64,000 nucleotides of DNA from Morchella semilibera (GCA_009192285.1 CM018604.1:5642752-5706751); one strand, 5' to 3'. Counted from the stretch's first letter, positions 22,701 through 36,349 are shown. The notes: generated from the letters alone by a model not told the origin. Program-made: numbers and translations.

Positions 22701-24989
22701 ATTACCTCCGGAAAAGATCTCACCCAGAGTCGGAACGATGTAGCTCCAGCCTCTCCGGGAGGCTAGGGCTGGCCGGTAAACCCTTCCTATGCCTAGCTAC
22801 GGAAGAAATATCGGTAACCATTATTTGCACCGAGTGATATTCCATGAAGATGATTCGTTTTAGTCCTTGGGTTGCCAAGGTGGGAGATGACGACTTTTGA
22901 CATGCTGGATCGGTAATATGTCTTTTAGAGAGGGGGAAGGCCATGCAATAGATATCAAACCAGTAACACATAAAACAGGCGAGTTGAATATAATACAGCC
23001 TGCTAGCTGTCTGGGTTAGGGTTGACACAGCAAACAAGCCGCAGAGGCTGCCTCCTCCACCCTCAACATACGAATGCTCGTGCAGTTCCTGGATCAGGTG
23101 ATAATTCTCAAGGCGACAACGTCTACTGTGGGGCCTTGGGATCGGCGAGTTTGCGGGTCTTTGTGAGATGTCGGAGCACCTAACCCCCTTCCCATGACTG
23201 GAGCACCCTAGTCCTCATCCAACGGGCAATGTTGGTGCCCTCCCAGTAGGGGCGTGGAGGTTGAGGACAGGGCTCGCTGGAAGCCCTTCCCATAGATTGG
23301 TCATCCTCACGACGCTCGTCAGAGAATGTGGTCCGGAATACTGATATCATACACACAAGACGAAAGAAGAATATCTTCATAGTGGCATACGACGAAGTCA
23401 ATTACGGACGAAATGTTTTACAGGGTGATATTACTGATGAGGGTTAGGATTTTGCAATCCTGCAATAAACAGTATAGAAGGTCGAAGAGAGCATTTGGGG
23501 ATTTAGTTTTATGTCACAAAAAAAAAAAAAGTTAGCCGAGCATCGACTAGGACAAGATTTCCGCTCGATTGCCATTATATTTATCTATCTATCTATCCGC
23601 CTGCCTACCTGCCTGCTTGCCTATCTCCTAGTGTAGTCACTCGTCAATTACCTGTCTTTGGGCGTCGATATGCTGTATTCTGGCGTTAATTTGCTAGTAG
23701 GGCGTCAGCAAAGCTGGCAGAATATGGAGGTGAGGTTCATTAGGAGGGTTCCGTACGGAATCTTTGTCGGTTTGATCATCAACGATTTGGGGGTTGATGA
23801 GGAGCCCAGGTGATAGGTTGACTAGGAGGAGTATGAGAGGTTGGCGGAGTCATGGTAGGGAGACCTGGGGGTGGGATTCTCAAGAACAGACGACCAAGAG
23901 CTGGCGTGTCGCGTTTAGGGGTGCACGATGTGGCAAAAGATGAGATTTGCGCCCAGACGCGCGTATTCTCGTCTGGTCGACACCCGTTTTGTCTGCTTTT
24001 TTTTTCAGGGTATAAATGGTATAATATTGTTCCGAATCTCAAGATCTAATAGCTTCAGCAAGAACAGATATCAAGAATCTGCCCAAAGTGGCTCCATCAC
24101 TAGTACATACTAAAATTATTCGGGCTCTTAACCCTTTTTTTTTTTGAAAAGTCATTAGCCAGCGACTTTCCTTCATTTTTCATGTATGTGTGTGCAAGTT
24201 CCAGGGAAGTACAGCCTGGTGCAGTACTGCATGTACTGACTTCTGCGTACATGCCATATCGCCTACACACCACACCCCCCGCACACCCCACACCCTGGCC
24301 CTAGCGTAACCTTAAGATTCAGCGGGAAACATCTCGGCCATCTCTGCATCTGGTGGAACCTGCAGGCCCACATCCTGGACACAGCTGTCGATCAGTCAAC
24401 CGCAAGGGTACCCAGACAGGGCCAGACTACTCTGCATGCAGGCCACCCCCCCACCCCCCCACCCACCCCGCATGTGCCAACCACTCTCTGTTGTGCAGGG
24501 TGTGCTGAGCTATTCTCTGCTCGCGTGTAGGGATTGGCGCTAGGGCCCGTTCACAGTGTGACACGGAACATCCAACCCGCACTAACCTCCACCCTGCCCA
24601 GTAATCGTGCTCATGATACTGCTGATTGAGTGAATTCCCTGCTTGCTCGACTGATTGGGGAAGTGACACACTCGGTATCCAGGACCACACCCCGCCTAGG
24701 GACACCCATCCTGCATCTACACTCGTCGGTGGCGATCGAGATGTCGAAGATCATCAACATTGGACCCTGACGGTGATGCGTACACCGTTGATCACAACCT
24801 GTTGACGGGAGGGTCTACTCGATCCAATGGCAATGGTGATGGCTAGAGCACGGCTGGTTGGCTGCTCTGGTTGGGCCGAGTAACTACACGTACGTAAACA
24901 TCCCGATGAACCATAGTAGGTACCGGGTGCGCACCTTAAATACCGAGACAGCTGGATTGATTGGGTAAATTTGTATGGGCGCCATGTAT

Positions 24990-25170
24990 CGCCTGGGCGG
25001 ATGAAACTTGTCAAATTCGCGACCTGGACCGTGCGCCCTTAGTGTAAGGGCTTTTTTCCGGTTGCTAAGAAGAACAGAGCCAATCACGAATTCACAACAA
25101 TTACCATAGAAGGCTAGTGATAGCTGAAAGAGGGAAGTCGCGAATTTGACAAAAGTCATCCGTCCGAGCG
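24990..25170. mobile_element. MITE with about 34-bp inverted ends flanked by TA
   Basis: The left arm (GGCGGATGAAACTTGTCAAA then TTCGCGAC) and right arm (GTCGCGAATTTGACAAAAG then TCATCCGTCC) are inverted copies with a few mismatches. TA flanks both ends. The 113-bp centre has no coding capacity. It resembles non-autonomous Tc1/mariner-type elements. Confidence 0.65.
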
Positions 25171-26152
25171 GTATATACTTCATATATTTCCATTTAAAAA
25201 ATGCAGATATTTCCCCAAAAATAGAATTAAAGTATGGTATATAACTGTATAAAATGTGGGTTGGGGTTAAGGCGGTGAAGTTGGATTTTAAGGTGGTTGA
25301 GGTTGCTTTTAAGGTAGTGTAGATGGATGTTAAGAAGGTTGGCGTAGATATCAAGGATATGAGAGTGGAGTTTAATGTGGTGGAGATTGATAGTAGGTAG
25401 CAGGGGATCGGCAGTTCCGAAGGCACAACAGGTGTTGGTAATAGCATCAGAAATTGTTGTGAGAGCGGTAGATGGGGCGGAGGGGTAGAGGAGCAGTAGA
25501 TTTTGTTCAAGACAGCCTGAGAATTAATAAAGAATGGTTGCGATAACTATAGAAGGTTTCCAACAATAACAACGTTAATTAAATAAATTGACTTAAATGA
25601 AAAAAAGATTTCTCGGTGGTTAGACTTAATACAAACGAGAATAAATGGGGTATAGACGGGGCGTATGGTTGGAGGGAGTAAAGGTTTACTATCAATACTA
25701 AGAGTCTATAAACTTCGTAGGTTGCTTTACTTTGGTTCATGATTTCCTACATAGGCTAAGCTAATACATGAGAGAGATTTCGCAAGTGTTTTGAAAGTCT
25801 GGGAGATAGAAGGTAGATGGTGGCGGACGGTGGTGGGTAAAATGGATGTCAGTGAAATTGTAACAATTATCAAGATGGGTGGAGTTTTCTATATTAAAAG
25901 CAGTGTTTGTTCAATCCCTAAAATTTACTATATGAACTATATCCATTTGCTCTCTTCTACTATACTTCCGTTTTTATATTCAAACCGCAAAGCAACTATT
26001 TATTCTCCAAAATTGCTAGTACTCTGCACTACCTTTCTTTAGTATAAATACGAGGCCATTCCCCCCTTAGATAGCTCTCGTTCTTTTAATCAACACGGTC
26101 AAATACTACACTTCTCTACAGACACTTCTCTAACACACGTACACTCCACGCA

Positions 26153-27116
26153 ATGCCTCATAGTACCTCCACCGCTACGGTCAACGGCACCAAGGTCGAC
26201 ACTGCTAACCTCGAGGTCATCGACTTTGTCCGCCTGGCCGCAAAGGAGCCCGACGAGATCGAAAAGCTCTACAGGGCCGCTCAATCACCCGGCTTCTTTT
26301 ACCTCGACCTCTCGGGCGAGAAGGAATTCATCTCCAAGGTGAAAACCATGTATTCGGTCGGCGACATATACTTTGGCCAGCCTCTCGAGGTCAAAATGAA
26401 GGATCTCCGGGAAACAGAGGAGCGTGGGTAAGCATCTCCGCTCACGAACCAATCTCCCCTCCGCACCAAGCACGTGCAGCGTACTCACAATACGACAGGT
26501 TTAAAAAACCTACCAAATACGATGGCGAATTCGATGTAACACCCCCCAATCTCCCACCACTAGTTCATGTTAGGATAGCTTGCACTAACAGCTTCCCCAG
26601 TTTATGCGCGACGACGTGGTCAACGATAATCTGGTTCTCCCCGCCGTCCTCAAAGACCACACCGAGTTCGTCAAGCAGTTCATAACCTTCTCCCACCACA
26701 TCTCAACCACCATACTATCCAGCCTCTCCAACAAGCTCGATATCCCCTTCGAAGAGAGCCACCGTGCCGACCAACCCAGCTCCACAATCCTCAAACTGTG
26801 CGACGAGCCACTCAGGGAGACCCTCTCAGAGGTTGAGGAGAACAAGCACACCGATGGCGGCTCACTGACAACCATGTTCTGCGAGCAGTGGGGCACGCAA
26901 ATCCGGCTCCCAGACACGGGGAATTGGGCGTTTGTGGAGCCAAAGGATGGGTGCGCGGTGATCAATATTGCGAATTCATTGCAGAAACTATCGGGCGGGA
27001 AGTTGTATTCGTGCTTGCACAGGGTTACGCAGCCGACGGATGGCGCGCAGAAAAGGCCGTTTATATGGTACTTTTTGAGACCGGAGACGGCGACGAACCT
27101 GTATGGTAATTCTTGA
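26153..27116 (+). CDS. 2-oxoglutarate/Fe(II) dioxygenase, isopenicillin-N-synthase-like (paralog 2)
   Basis: Three exons (26153-26427, 26499-26535, 26601-27116) give 828 nt and 275 residues. The start ATG follows a pyrimidine-rich leader and aligns with the start of the paralog at 17660. The N-terminal part holds AQSPGFFYLDL. Iron ligands are H187 and D189 in KHTDGG and H244 in CLHR, with R256 as the likely 2-oxoglutarate arginine, where many relatives have RxS and this has RPF. Exon 2 is 37 nt (FKKPTKYDGEFD). The copies share intron positions and phases, the ENxHTDGG and LQKLSGG segments and the LRPET...NLYGN tail, but differ in the DIOX_N part, suggesting a duplication followed by divergence. 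No frame damage is seen. The substrate is unknown; the position near the synthetase-GNAT gene suggests a shared pathway. Confidence 0.88.
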
Positions 27117-29560
27117 GACCGGAGAAAGGAAGGGCCCGGACGCTCCTGGATGGTAAGGGGGGTTTGATATGTTTTAGTCACATTGTACATAGGTTCGGGA
27201 CGTGGTGTATCTCAAGAGATACTCATGTTCTATTCCGATGACCAAGATGTGAATATAACCAAGTGTATCTAAAACCCTACATCGCCCAACGGACAAACCA
27301 TAAAACCATACATAAAGAATAGGATATCCGGTAAAAACTTTGACGCCTACTAGATGGCTGTCATAAGTAAGCGAACATTCGCATTGCAACAAAATTTGTA
27401 TGGGAACGTAGCTTCAAATAATTATTACTCCGCAACCACTAGGGAAATAGGGATGAAAACTTTTTAGATAGACTCCCTGGTAGTGATCATTTAACTCAAG
27501 TGTCACATCACATCAACAGCAAATTTTCAACTTACTAGGTGGTTTTGGTGGTTGCTCTCCCAATGTTCGCTTACTTGTGACGCTCGAAATACCTAAACTT
27601 GGACACACAAAGCGCTCTTTGGTGATGGCTTTTTACCTTAACTGAAGACCCCCTGGAGCAGACAACGAAGAGGCCGATATCCCGCAACATGACTGATATT
27701 GCATACACACAAAAAAGTGCCAGGTCCCAACTATTTGTATGGTATGCAATATTTGTCGTGTTCGAAAACGTCATGGAGGGACGAGTATATCATTTGTTGT
27801 ACCGCTCGATCTTTACGTCTTTGTTAATGGAGTATTGCGTGATTGTAATATAATTTTTATCATAGTATAGTTTATAACATCACTCTTTTGTGGATAAAAG
27901 TTCGCATGTCCCGTGAGGTTATAATTAGTACAGGCCAATTGCAAGACTTCCCTCCTTGGTTTAGAAATACGTGCTACCAAACAGCCCCTGAGTAGCCTGT
28001 ATCAGCGCTGGTCCCCCACAGTATAAACCAGGCGGACCAACAGTATACTACAACCTATGTCGAAAAAGAGGTGGGCAGCCAAGAGTTTGGTATAAAGCCT
28101 TATTAACTCGAGCAACAATGAGGATCTCTACCCGTAAAGAAGATCTCTGATAACGCATGTTGATATCAGATCATGCGTTGGTGAGAAGTAATAGATTTTA
28201 CAAACCCTATGGAGTGGGGAGGTTTACCCTTTGCATAGCCCAGGCTTTGGGATTAACACCTCCGCTCAGTTTAGCGCCTAACTATGAAAGATATACAAAT
28301 TGGGGCTGGATAGCCAATAGCTCTTAGTGAAACTTTTAATGATGGTATGTAGAATACAAGTATTCAACGGTGCCGCGAGACATGGTGTTCCGCTGGTAGC
28401 AAGCCACCCTGGAGAACCCTGTTCACTCCTCCTCCTACTCCCGACCCACCCCCCCCCCCCCCCCCACCCTCTAGCCAACTATCTCACCATAGACCACTTG
28501 ATATAGCAAGACCTCCAACCCGGGACATGTTGGAACTTACTGGGTCGGGTATCCGATCCAGCTATCCCGCGTCTCTTTTCTTCTTTTGCTTCTTGTTTCG
28601 ATAGACCAATTACCCCGCGTCTCATGCATATGTGACTTTGTTTGGCTGGGTCGAGAAAAAGGCGGCGGCTCGTATGTATTGCGAAAAATAATGAGACGCA
28701 ACCGGATTGGACACAACAAACTCCCAACCAGGACCAACCAGGAAGAAGCCACAAACAAAGTAAGTAGTAATAATAAAAGATTAGCATTGGGCTCACTGGA
28801 ACTTACGGGGCCGAGTGTCGTAGTGTTCGTTGAGCCTTGTCTTCTCGATGCGTCCCATTATTTCTGACAACTCGCGATACATGCAAAAGCACACAATTGA
28901 AGCGTTGCCTGCACTCACCGAGAATCACATTGCGCTATAAAACAATCCCTTGTGCTGATTACGTGCTTGTATATCAAGGCCCACGATCATCGATTAGCCT
29001 GCACTGTTGAGGTATTTTTATTTTTTGTTCGGGGCGATTGTAAGTCCCGACCTTGGTCATGGTAGCTCCTTCGCCGTCTAGCAAGACACATATGAAAAAA
29101 CTCGTTGCGAGACAGCAGGGGTATAGGCCAACCAGAGGCCACCTACAGACGTCAATCTGCAAGGTTTTGGTGTAAATAATCCTTGCTGCAGCGCAACGAG
29201 TTTTCTGACTGCGGTCTCAGCCCGGCCCCGTTCGTTATTGTCGAGATTTCGAATCGATACTTGTACAACAAGGTTGGGCGGCATGTACCGGGTTCACGGC
29301 ATAAGCCACAGAGAGATGGTGTGGCTTACGCTGCGAACCTGCAAAGAGTGACTGGTCTTATCCAACGGACTTTTGCGATACGCTCAAGATCCTACATAGA
29401 TCTCAGTTGCAGCGGGATACTCTACTCGCGGTTTCACAGCGTTTATGAACACAAATGCTATGAAATCGTATTACCTTATATGATATGCATCCTGCATGCA
29501 CCACAGTCTTTGGTATTTTCGTGCCCAGCAGGCGAAACAAAATAACAAGCAACAAACCAT
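27117..29560. other. Intergenic, no gene seen
   Basis: AT-rich sequence with a C run of about 20 near 28450-28470 and no frame resembling a known protein. The longer frames at 28.3-28.9 kb and 29.2-29.5 kb overlap on both strands and show no conserved motif. Confidence 0.4.
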
Positions 29561-30004
29561 GGAGGCCCTTCAGTTGATCCCTGTTTTCCATTTTCAAAGT
29601 GAAAAGGAAACTCATGCAGCCAAGGGTCATTGAACTATCGACAGATGCAGCAGCGGACTGAAAAATACTCGAGGGTGGAATATTTAGCATTAAGTATTTA
29701 TCAGAAAGTGACATGTCCGCTGCAAAACGGACGCAATCTTAGCTGCATGGTTTGTTTCCCTTTCACCTTGAAAGCCTATTAGAGGCTTTCAGTTGACCCG
29801 AATTTCATTTTCTAATTGAAAGGGAAACTCATGCAGCTAAGATTGCGTCAGCTGCAGCTGACATGTCACCTTCTGATAAATACTTAATGCTAAATATTCC
29901 GTCCTCGAGTATTTTTCAGTCTGCTGCTGATAGTTCAATGTGCTAAGGGCAGACCCTTGGCTGCATGAATCTTTTCATGGAAACAGGGATTAACTGAAAG
30001 CCTC
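29561..30004. mobile_element. Long near-perfect palindrome (foldback element)
   Basis: Two arms of about 220 bp mirror each other around position 29783. Matching strings include ACTGAAAAATACTCGAGG, TTTAGCATTAAGTATTTATC and GACGCAATCTTAGCTGCATG with their inverses. Within each arm the two ends are again inverted copies (AAAGGGAAAC...CATGCAGC), so one strand could fold as a single 220-bp hairpin or as a four-armed structure. Indels and substitutions between arms show it is not an assembly mirror artefact of exact copies. Confidence 0.75.
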
Positions 30005-30109
30005 TATTAGGTATCCGTACAGTGTCATTTACCTTACACTTTGGCATCCCACCCTCGGAAATAAAATCGGGTCTATCCCATGGTCCGTCCGTGCAGACCC
30101 CCCCTATAA

Positions 30110-32260
30110 CAGGGGAATTAAATTTTTATGGGAGGTCTATTATTTGATAAGAGAGAGATAACAAGATCTGTTAGTAAGGCCACACTTTTTCTGGACTATG
30201 GGATACTTGGTAGGAAACTGTGGCTCTCTTAGCCCCAAGAACCATGGCTTTCAAAGTCCACATCGACATACCCTTAACCCTATGAGCGCTCTTTGGGGCC
30301 GTCGCTCTCTTTGTCTTGACACCATTAATTATAGGATCATGTGAAGCCAGAACAAGGCAATTGTCAAGAGAAAAGGATGGAGGGCTAGAAGGCAGTCTTC
30401 CACGCAGTCTAGTAGCTAATCCTATTTCCCCTTCTAACAGAACATGTAGAAACCCTGGTGTCGGTGCCCCGGAAACATAAACATAATACTCGGGATGGGG
30501 AACTGCAGCTCTACAAGGATCTGTATCTTAAGCTGCAACATCTTCAGTGATACCCCGAGATCCTACCGCGGTCAAGGGATCTCCTTATCTCCTTGTTCTC
30601 GGAAACCCTTGCAGAAGCATTCAGAGAAACAGACTCTGGAATCTTGTCTGTCGAGCACTATACACGGGGGAGTCTGGAACGCTTCATGCGGAGCCAAATG
30701 GCAGGATCGCGCGGGTGTGGGAGCAGTATCTCGCGAAGAAAGGCGGGCGAACGAAGATGTTCAGACAGAGAAGAAACTAGATAGTGATTCAAACAAATCA
30801 CTCCAGTCAAATAAATCGATGGCGCTTGACTAAGCTATATCAACAAGATCACGACTCCGTTCGCTCTTCGGCGGACTGTCAAGGGCGTTTTCCAGGTGCT
30901 TTCGGAAGAACTCGGCGATGGGGATCTAGCCATAATCATGTCCATGTCTACCACCAGCTCATGAAGGAAATCTGGGTTACCGGCTGGCGACAGCGGCGAT
31001 TTTATACATCCACGATATCAAATGTCTTGCGGGAAACAGTTTCTCTTCTCGTAGCTGAATGTCAAAAATTGCATTTATCTAAGCCAAGGCCAATATGTCA
31101 GGAGTATATCGTTCAAGCAGTACTATCAGCAAATGAGTGAAGTAGGGGTGAGGGAAGCATAAATAGGCAGGCTCCCCAGTCGGGGTTGATATCTACGTCC
31201 CCTATGTCAGACCCTTTGAGGGATGGACACCGGTACCCTCAATTCTATCCATCTACTCTGCTAGATTGGCGAACACAGATACAATATTTACCGTCAGCTC
31301 GTAACCTTGCCATTCAACCCGCCCGCCCTCCCTCCCTTGCTGCTATTGGCCCCGGAATATAAATAAAAACAAACCCTAACTGTACTAGTAAAGACACCCC
31401 CCCACATACCTTTGTTGTTGGCGCCTCCGTTACTTGGCTGATGAGGTTTTTTTGCGTCACACTAGCCTTAGGCCTTGAGATAATGGATTCCTGTGAAATA
31501 AGTTGCGCCTGTTGAATTCAAGTTCGAGCCAAGAGACCTTGAACCGTTGGATCTGATAAGATAAGCGAGGCCAATGATCTTTTTCTCGAAAACGGATGCG
31601 CGGGCCTTCTATCCCCACTCAGATTATATTCCACGAATCGAATGTAACCGAAAAGTGCCATTAACATGTCTTAAGATACCACAAAGATAGTCCGCCCGTC
31701 TCCCTCGGCATTGATTAGTCATCATCGATAGACCTTGTGCGCGGCGATATTCCTTTCATTGTGTTGGATGCTTCAAGGGCGGAAAGTGATTGCAATTGGT
31801 TCACCGGGACAATTCAAAGATATCGCTACAGTGTCTTCTTTCAACTCATTCCTGTATGGCGCCCGCCATCCCGTCAGGGAATCATTGGCACTCGGTCCAA
31901 AATCCACCTGCCTAGCAGCAACCGCAAAACGCCCCATAAACTCTCGTGCAGCCATTCTGCCGGAATTTCTTCACAGGGCTATATCTCAAAGCATCAGCCA
32001 GAGAATATAGTCAGACTTGAAAAATAATACACTATCACTCAAACTACAGCGACCCTGCAAAAGTGTTCGTGATTCCGATTTCAGTGTGAGACACTCCCCC
32101 GTATGTTATGTGGTGGACCATCAAAACCCCCAAGAGAAGACTGTCCCAGTTACCAATGGTCCTCGGAATCAATCAAGAATAAGATCAATAGCCTACCCTC
32201 TTTTATAAAACCATGAATTATATTATGTATTTTTCATTGTTTTGATACTCAAAAATACCG
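30110..32260. repeat. Diverged dispersed repeat, copy 2
   Basis: Both ends match 10260-11160 in order: TATTTGATA...GATCTGTTAGTAAGGCCAC at the left, GATCAATAGCC...GAATTATATT...TTGTTTTGATA at the right, and CAAAACCCCCAA between. The interior holds several overlapping frames (30495-31140, 31735-32027), none recognisable. It may be the decayed coding body of an old transposon. Confidence 0.4.
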
Positions 32261-35200
32261 AATAATATCATTGACTGGGGTGGCCATGTTGAAGAAAAAA
32301 GCACCCCCGGAGGCAAGTGGTAGCCCGCTCCTTTGGGTGGCCAGTTCTAATGATTCTATACATCTCCGGCCCAACTCTCTTACTGCCGTAATATCCCTGA
32401 AGTTATAAGATTACAAGCCCATCAACGCCCAAGCGTGGAACTAGTTAAGTCCAACTCCTGCATTTATATTATGCTACAGCAGCATGCTCTTCTACCTATG
32501 GTGAGGCCAGGGGGAAGGGGTCAAGTAAAAAAAGGCCGCCAGCGACAGCTTATGTCGGTGGGTGATATCCTATGGATCATCCTGGCGCGAGGAGTTCCAC
32601 TCGCCATACTACAGCAATTTTTTTTCCGTATTTACTTGAATCTCAGCCAGGTCTGGTAGCCACAATAGAGCGCTTTGGCAACCAACCTCTGTGTCTAAAT
32701 GTTGATCACATTTGGAAGTTCAGGTGTCATATGCATGTTCAAACCCCTTATAGATGTGGATTGAAGTATAGCTCACGTAGCTTACGCGGTCGAAGTATAA
32801 TTTAGCGAGATAAAAGAGCTTTCCACGCCCTAGACTAATTGCTAAATAACTAATATTTCAGTAAAGCACCCTTAGTAACCCATATTCGTTATTACCCTTT
32901 AGAAGGACTAGATTGGGGTGGTGCCTTCAATTGAATGATGTAATGTCAGTATAGAGAAATCTTTCGTGATGGGGAAGGTGGTGCGATTAGCATATCCCGA
33001 CTGAGCGAAGGCAGTTTCGTTACACCAAACCTTGGTGGTGTTTGAGCACGATTCGATCCTCCTACCTTATTCTCCCTGTAGTACATGTTCATTTGGATAG
33101 ATATGGAGATACATACACGTCTATACCAGCAATCCTACGGAGATTGGAAATAGGAACTTTCGAGATCCGACTCTCTCATCATATACGACTATACCGCCGC
33201 TATAACAAAGTAAGTATAGGGTAACGAGGTTTGATCCGTTTGCTTGTTTGAACCTGCAATAGACGCATGGTACTTATCTCCGGGCAGCCAATGCATTCAA
33301 CTAACATAATAGTTGCCCCGAAAAGCTTCGGAGATAGGACCTACCAGCACCAGCCCGAAACCGAGATGATGACTACCGTGCCTTTGGGTTTAGGACGGCG
33401 GCCTGAAGCGTCAGATAAGCACAGGTGGTGAGCTGGCGCACCATCTGATTCATTGAGACTGGTAAACGGCTGGGAGAAGCTCGCCCTCAGCTAAAAAATG
33501 AACGGCTCCGGTTAGAACCTGTCATATCTAGGCAGGGCTGCAATATCAGCAATCCCACCCCAAAGAAAGTAAATATTGCCCAATACTCTACCGCCAATAC
33601 ACTAAGTTCTATCTACTTCAATTGCTATTGACCCGAATTGCTTGCTATCCCGTACAAAGTTTGGTGAATCTTGGACATCCAATGTATGAGTGGTAGAGGC
33701 CGTATCCACGGCTTGGAAAATCTGCTTGATGTTTGTAAAATCCTTTATCGAGTGCATGCCCGTTACAGTAATTGGGGTAACGAACATCGATCTCTTTAAC
33801 CATAATTTCTAGGCCTCTAGTTCTAACGGATATGGTGCGGCGCGCCTTAAAGGTGACATGAATTACACTGCGAATAACTTTTCAACCAGACAGGATATCG
33901 AAAATCTATGAAGCGAGATTGTAGATATGTACCTGCAAAATTACCACTAGATTTTTTACTTCGTTTTACCTGTACCTTTTGCCGCTAGAAAAACCCGTCA
34001 ACTAGCCCAAAGATACTTTTGCCCTAGATAACTTAGATGACATAAGACAAGGTTTTGGAGCAAAAGACGAGACCCGGTTTTTTGTTGACGTGGATGATCT
34101 GTGGTAATGATGCAGCAGAATGGCTAGGATTGGCCCTCTTGGCCTCTGAGTCCCTATTGCAACAACAATTCCACTTGCGTATATCACCGTGTCATCCTCA
34201 AGAGTGTGCGTACCATATGTATAGTTCTTATTCAAAAGTCCCGGGACAACGCAACCGCGAGTTGCCACGGGGGCTTGCCCCGGCATTTTTGACATGGAGG
34301 TATATATCCGCATGTGCCCACACGCGGGTATATCAAGGTGCATGTCAATCTGGCGAGATGAGCTCCCCCAACACCACCTAGCGTCGAAAAACCGCTACCC
34401 TCTCTCGTATAGCTATTCCATCCCCCACCGCACTCACCCACCCAGCTAGCAGTCACCTCCGAGTTGGATACTATTAGTCAGCTGATTCCCGATATATAAC
34501 TACTATATCCAGGCCCAAAAGGAGAGGAGGAATTATCCCATAAACCGCCAAGACAATGCCGACACCACTCCACAAAGTGCCAAGAGGCGGCCACCTAGAG
34601 CCAATAAACACTCTCTTTTCGTTAGTGCCTTAGTTTCACGTTAATTAACGAGAACAGGGGTAGTGATACTCGACAACTAACTACAGTAGGGAGTGGATAG
34701 TCTCCAGAGGGGAGGGGGTCAGCCTGTGACCTGAAGTCTAAGGGGGTTTGCCGAGTCTGGGTTAGGTGTCCTAACGACTGGAGCTACTGGTACTGATAAC
34801 GCTTTATCGTCGAGACGAACGAAGGGATGGGATACGTATATACCCGGAAGTGGCTAGGGTAATGATTTGGGGTCCCGTTGTGCAGGTTTGGGCTCTGGCC
34901 CGGCTACGCTTAGCGTAACTAAGTATTATTGCGGAGTGGCCAAACTCGGCTGGCTAAACTATGAGGAAATGTGAGACCTGTATACTGGAGTACGTACCTA
35001 GGGCTCTCATTTATTCCCTCTAGTTTACGTACAATGGCCGGTAGAATTGATGCAAAAGTCAGAGGTAAAAGAGTAGGTTTCTTGATCTGTGCTCACTGCA
35101 AAATTTTTTTGAAGGGCCAATGAGACTATCGGGTCATGGTAAACTCGCTTTCGAATTAATTCTACCAGACTGTATACAGTATCTACCTCAGTATGTAGGC

Positions 35201-35616
35201 CGACCTTGGGTGTGCTGGGGCATGAATACCAACATCCCAGGCTCTCTGAGGCAATTCCAGAAGACTCAGACATATATAGTTTGAGACCAACACTAGTCTG
35301 TTTGCATTGGGTCCTGAATTTCGATGGTTTAGGGAATGTACAGAAAGTATAGGGGTCTGCGAAGCGCCAACTAGTGAAAGGGTCGGAGAGCCTCAGGAAT
35401 AGGTAACAAGTGAGCGTTATGATCTATTTCCTGCTTCATTTCCACATAAAATTCTGGTTCACCTCCACAGCTCCCCCAACAGATTGGGGGGGGGTTACAC
35501 TTTTGCGGTGCATCCCGCATTAGAAGATTAAGGCAAAGTGATCGAGAAACTAACTCGTTTCCGTAGTCTGTAGATGATGATGGACAAGCTGGATATTTGT
35601 TGGAGTGGTAGGGTTT
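32261..35616. other. Intergenic, no gene seen
   Basis: No supported gene. At about 34500-35000 lies the second copy of the dispersed repeat also seen at 22150-22700. The rest shows only short, unrecognised frames. Confidence 0.4.
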
Positions 35617-35960
<344 letters not shown>

Positions 35961-36129
35961 ATATCGCACTCCCCAGAACTACCCTCTCATCCTCCGCCAC
36001 TTCAACAAAGAAAGACAAAGGAAAACATCATAGTATCGTAAAACAAGTTAAATCCTTCTACTCTCTCCTTCTATCCTTTCCGCTCATGTGCTATTCATTC
36101 TCTCTCTAATCTTCCCTATCCTTGTCCTG

Positions 36130-36345
36130 ACTCCTTTTCTCTCTCCACCCCCTTTTCGTCTTCCTCGCCTTTCTCCCTCCTGTGCTCTGTCCATTCCTTC
36201 CAGGTTTTCAGCGCCTGCTCAATCCCTTTTTCGGTCCACAGTAGCTGCTTAATCGTTGTGTGGTCTGGTGCCCTTCGCCTGCTTTCCTTAGTTTAGGGAC
36301 ACGTAGTAAGAATGTGTTCAACGTCCTGCTTTTCGGTCCATTCTG
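36130..36345 (-). pseudogene. Tad-like LINE reverse transcriptase, C-terminal remnant
   Basis: On the minus strand one frame reads QDVEHILTTCP, a stop, then TIKQLLWTEKGIEQALKTW. This resembles the cysteine-bearing EHxLxxCP motif and the tail after RNase H in fungal Tad/L1-type elements. Only the last part of the protein is present and it has an in-frame TAA. Downstream on the same strand come a 3' UTR and the (AAAT)n tail at 35926-35746. Upstream, at about 36350-36460, lies another LINE 3' end with a decayed TTTA-type tail and a similar flank, so 5'-truncated copies are stacked. I have no alignment to confirm the family. Confidence 0.55.
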
Positions 36346-36349
36346 ATTG

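Larger units (their letters stand above)
21426..26152. other. Intergenic region with several repeats
   Basis: No gene is supported. It holds a hairpin near 21695-21739, a degenerate CTGCAGTCA/CTGCCGTCCCC tandem array (about 21918-22025), a diverged dispersed repeat at about 22150-22700, a 17-G run (about 22515-22531), a short-unit microsatellite (23578-23625), a TA-flanked MITE (24990-25170), and a stretch with a broken valine-lysine repeat frame (25255-25400). Confidence 0.5.

Noticed and set aside
24884-25510. 208-residue frame on the minus strand
   Set aside because: It crosses the MITE at 24990-25170 and the simple-pattern stretch at 25.3 kb; low-complexity serine/threonine/leucine composition, no family resemblance.
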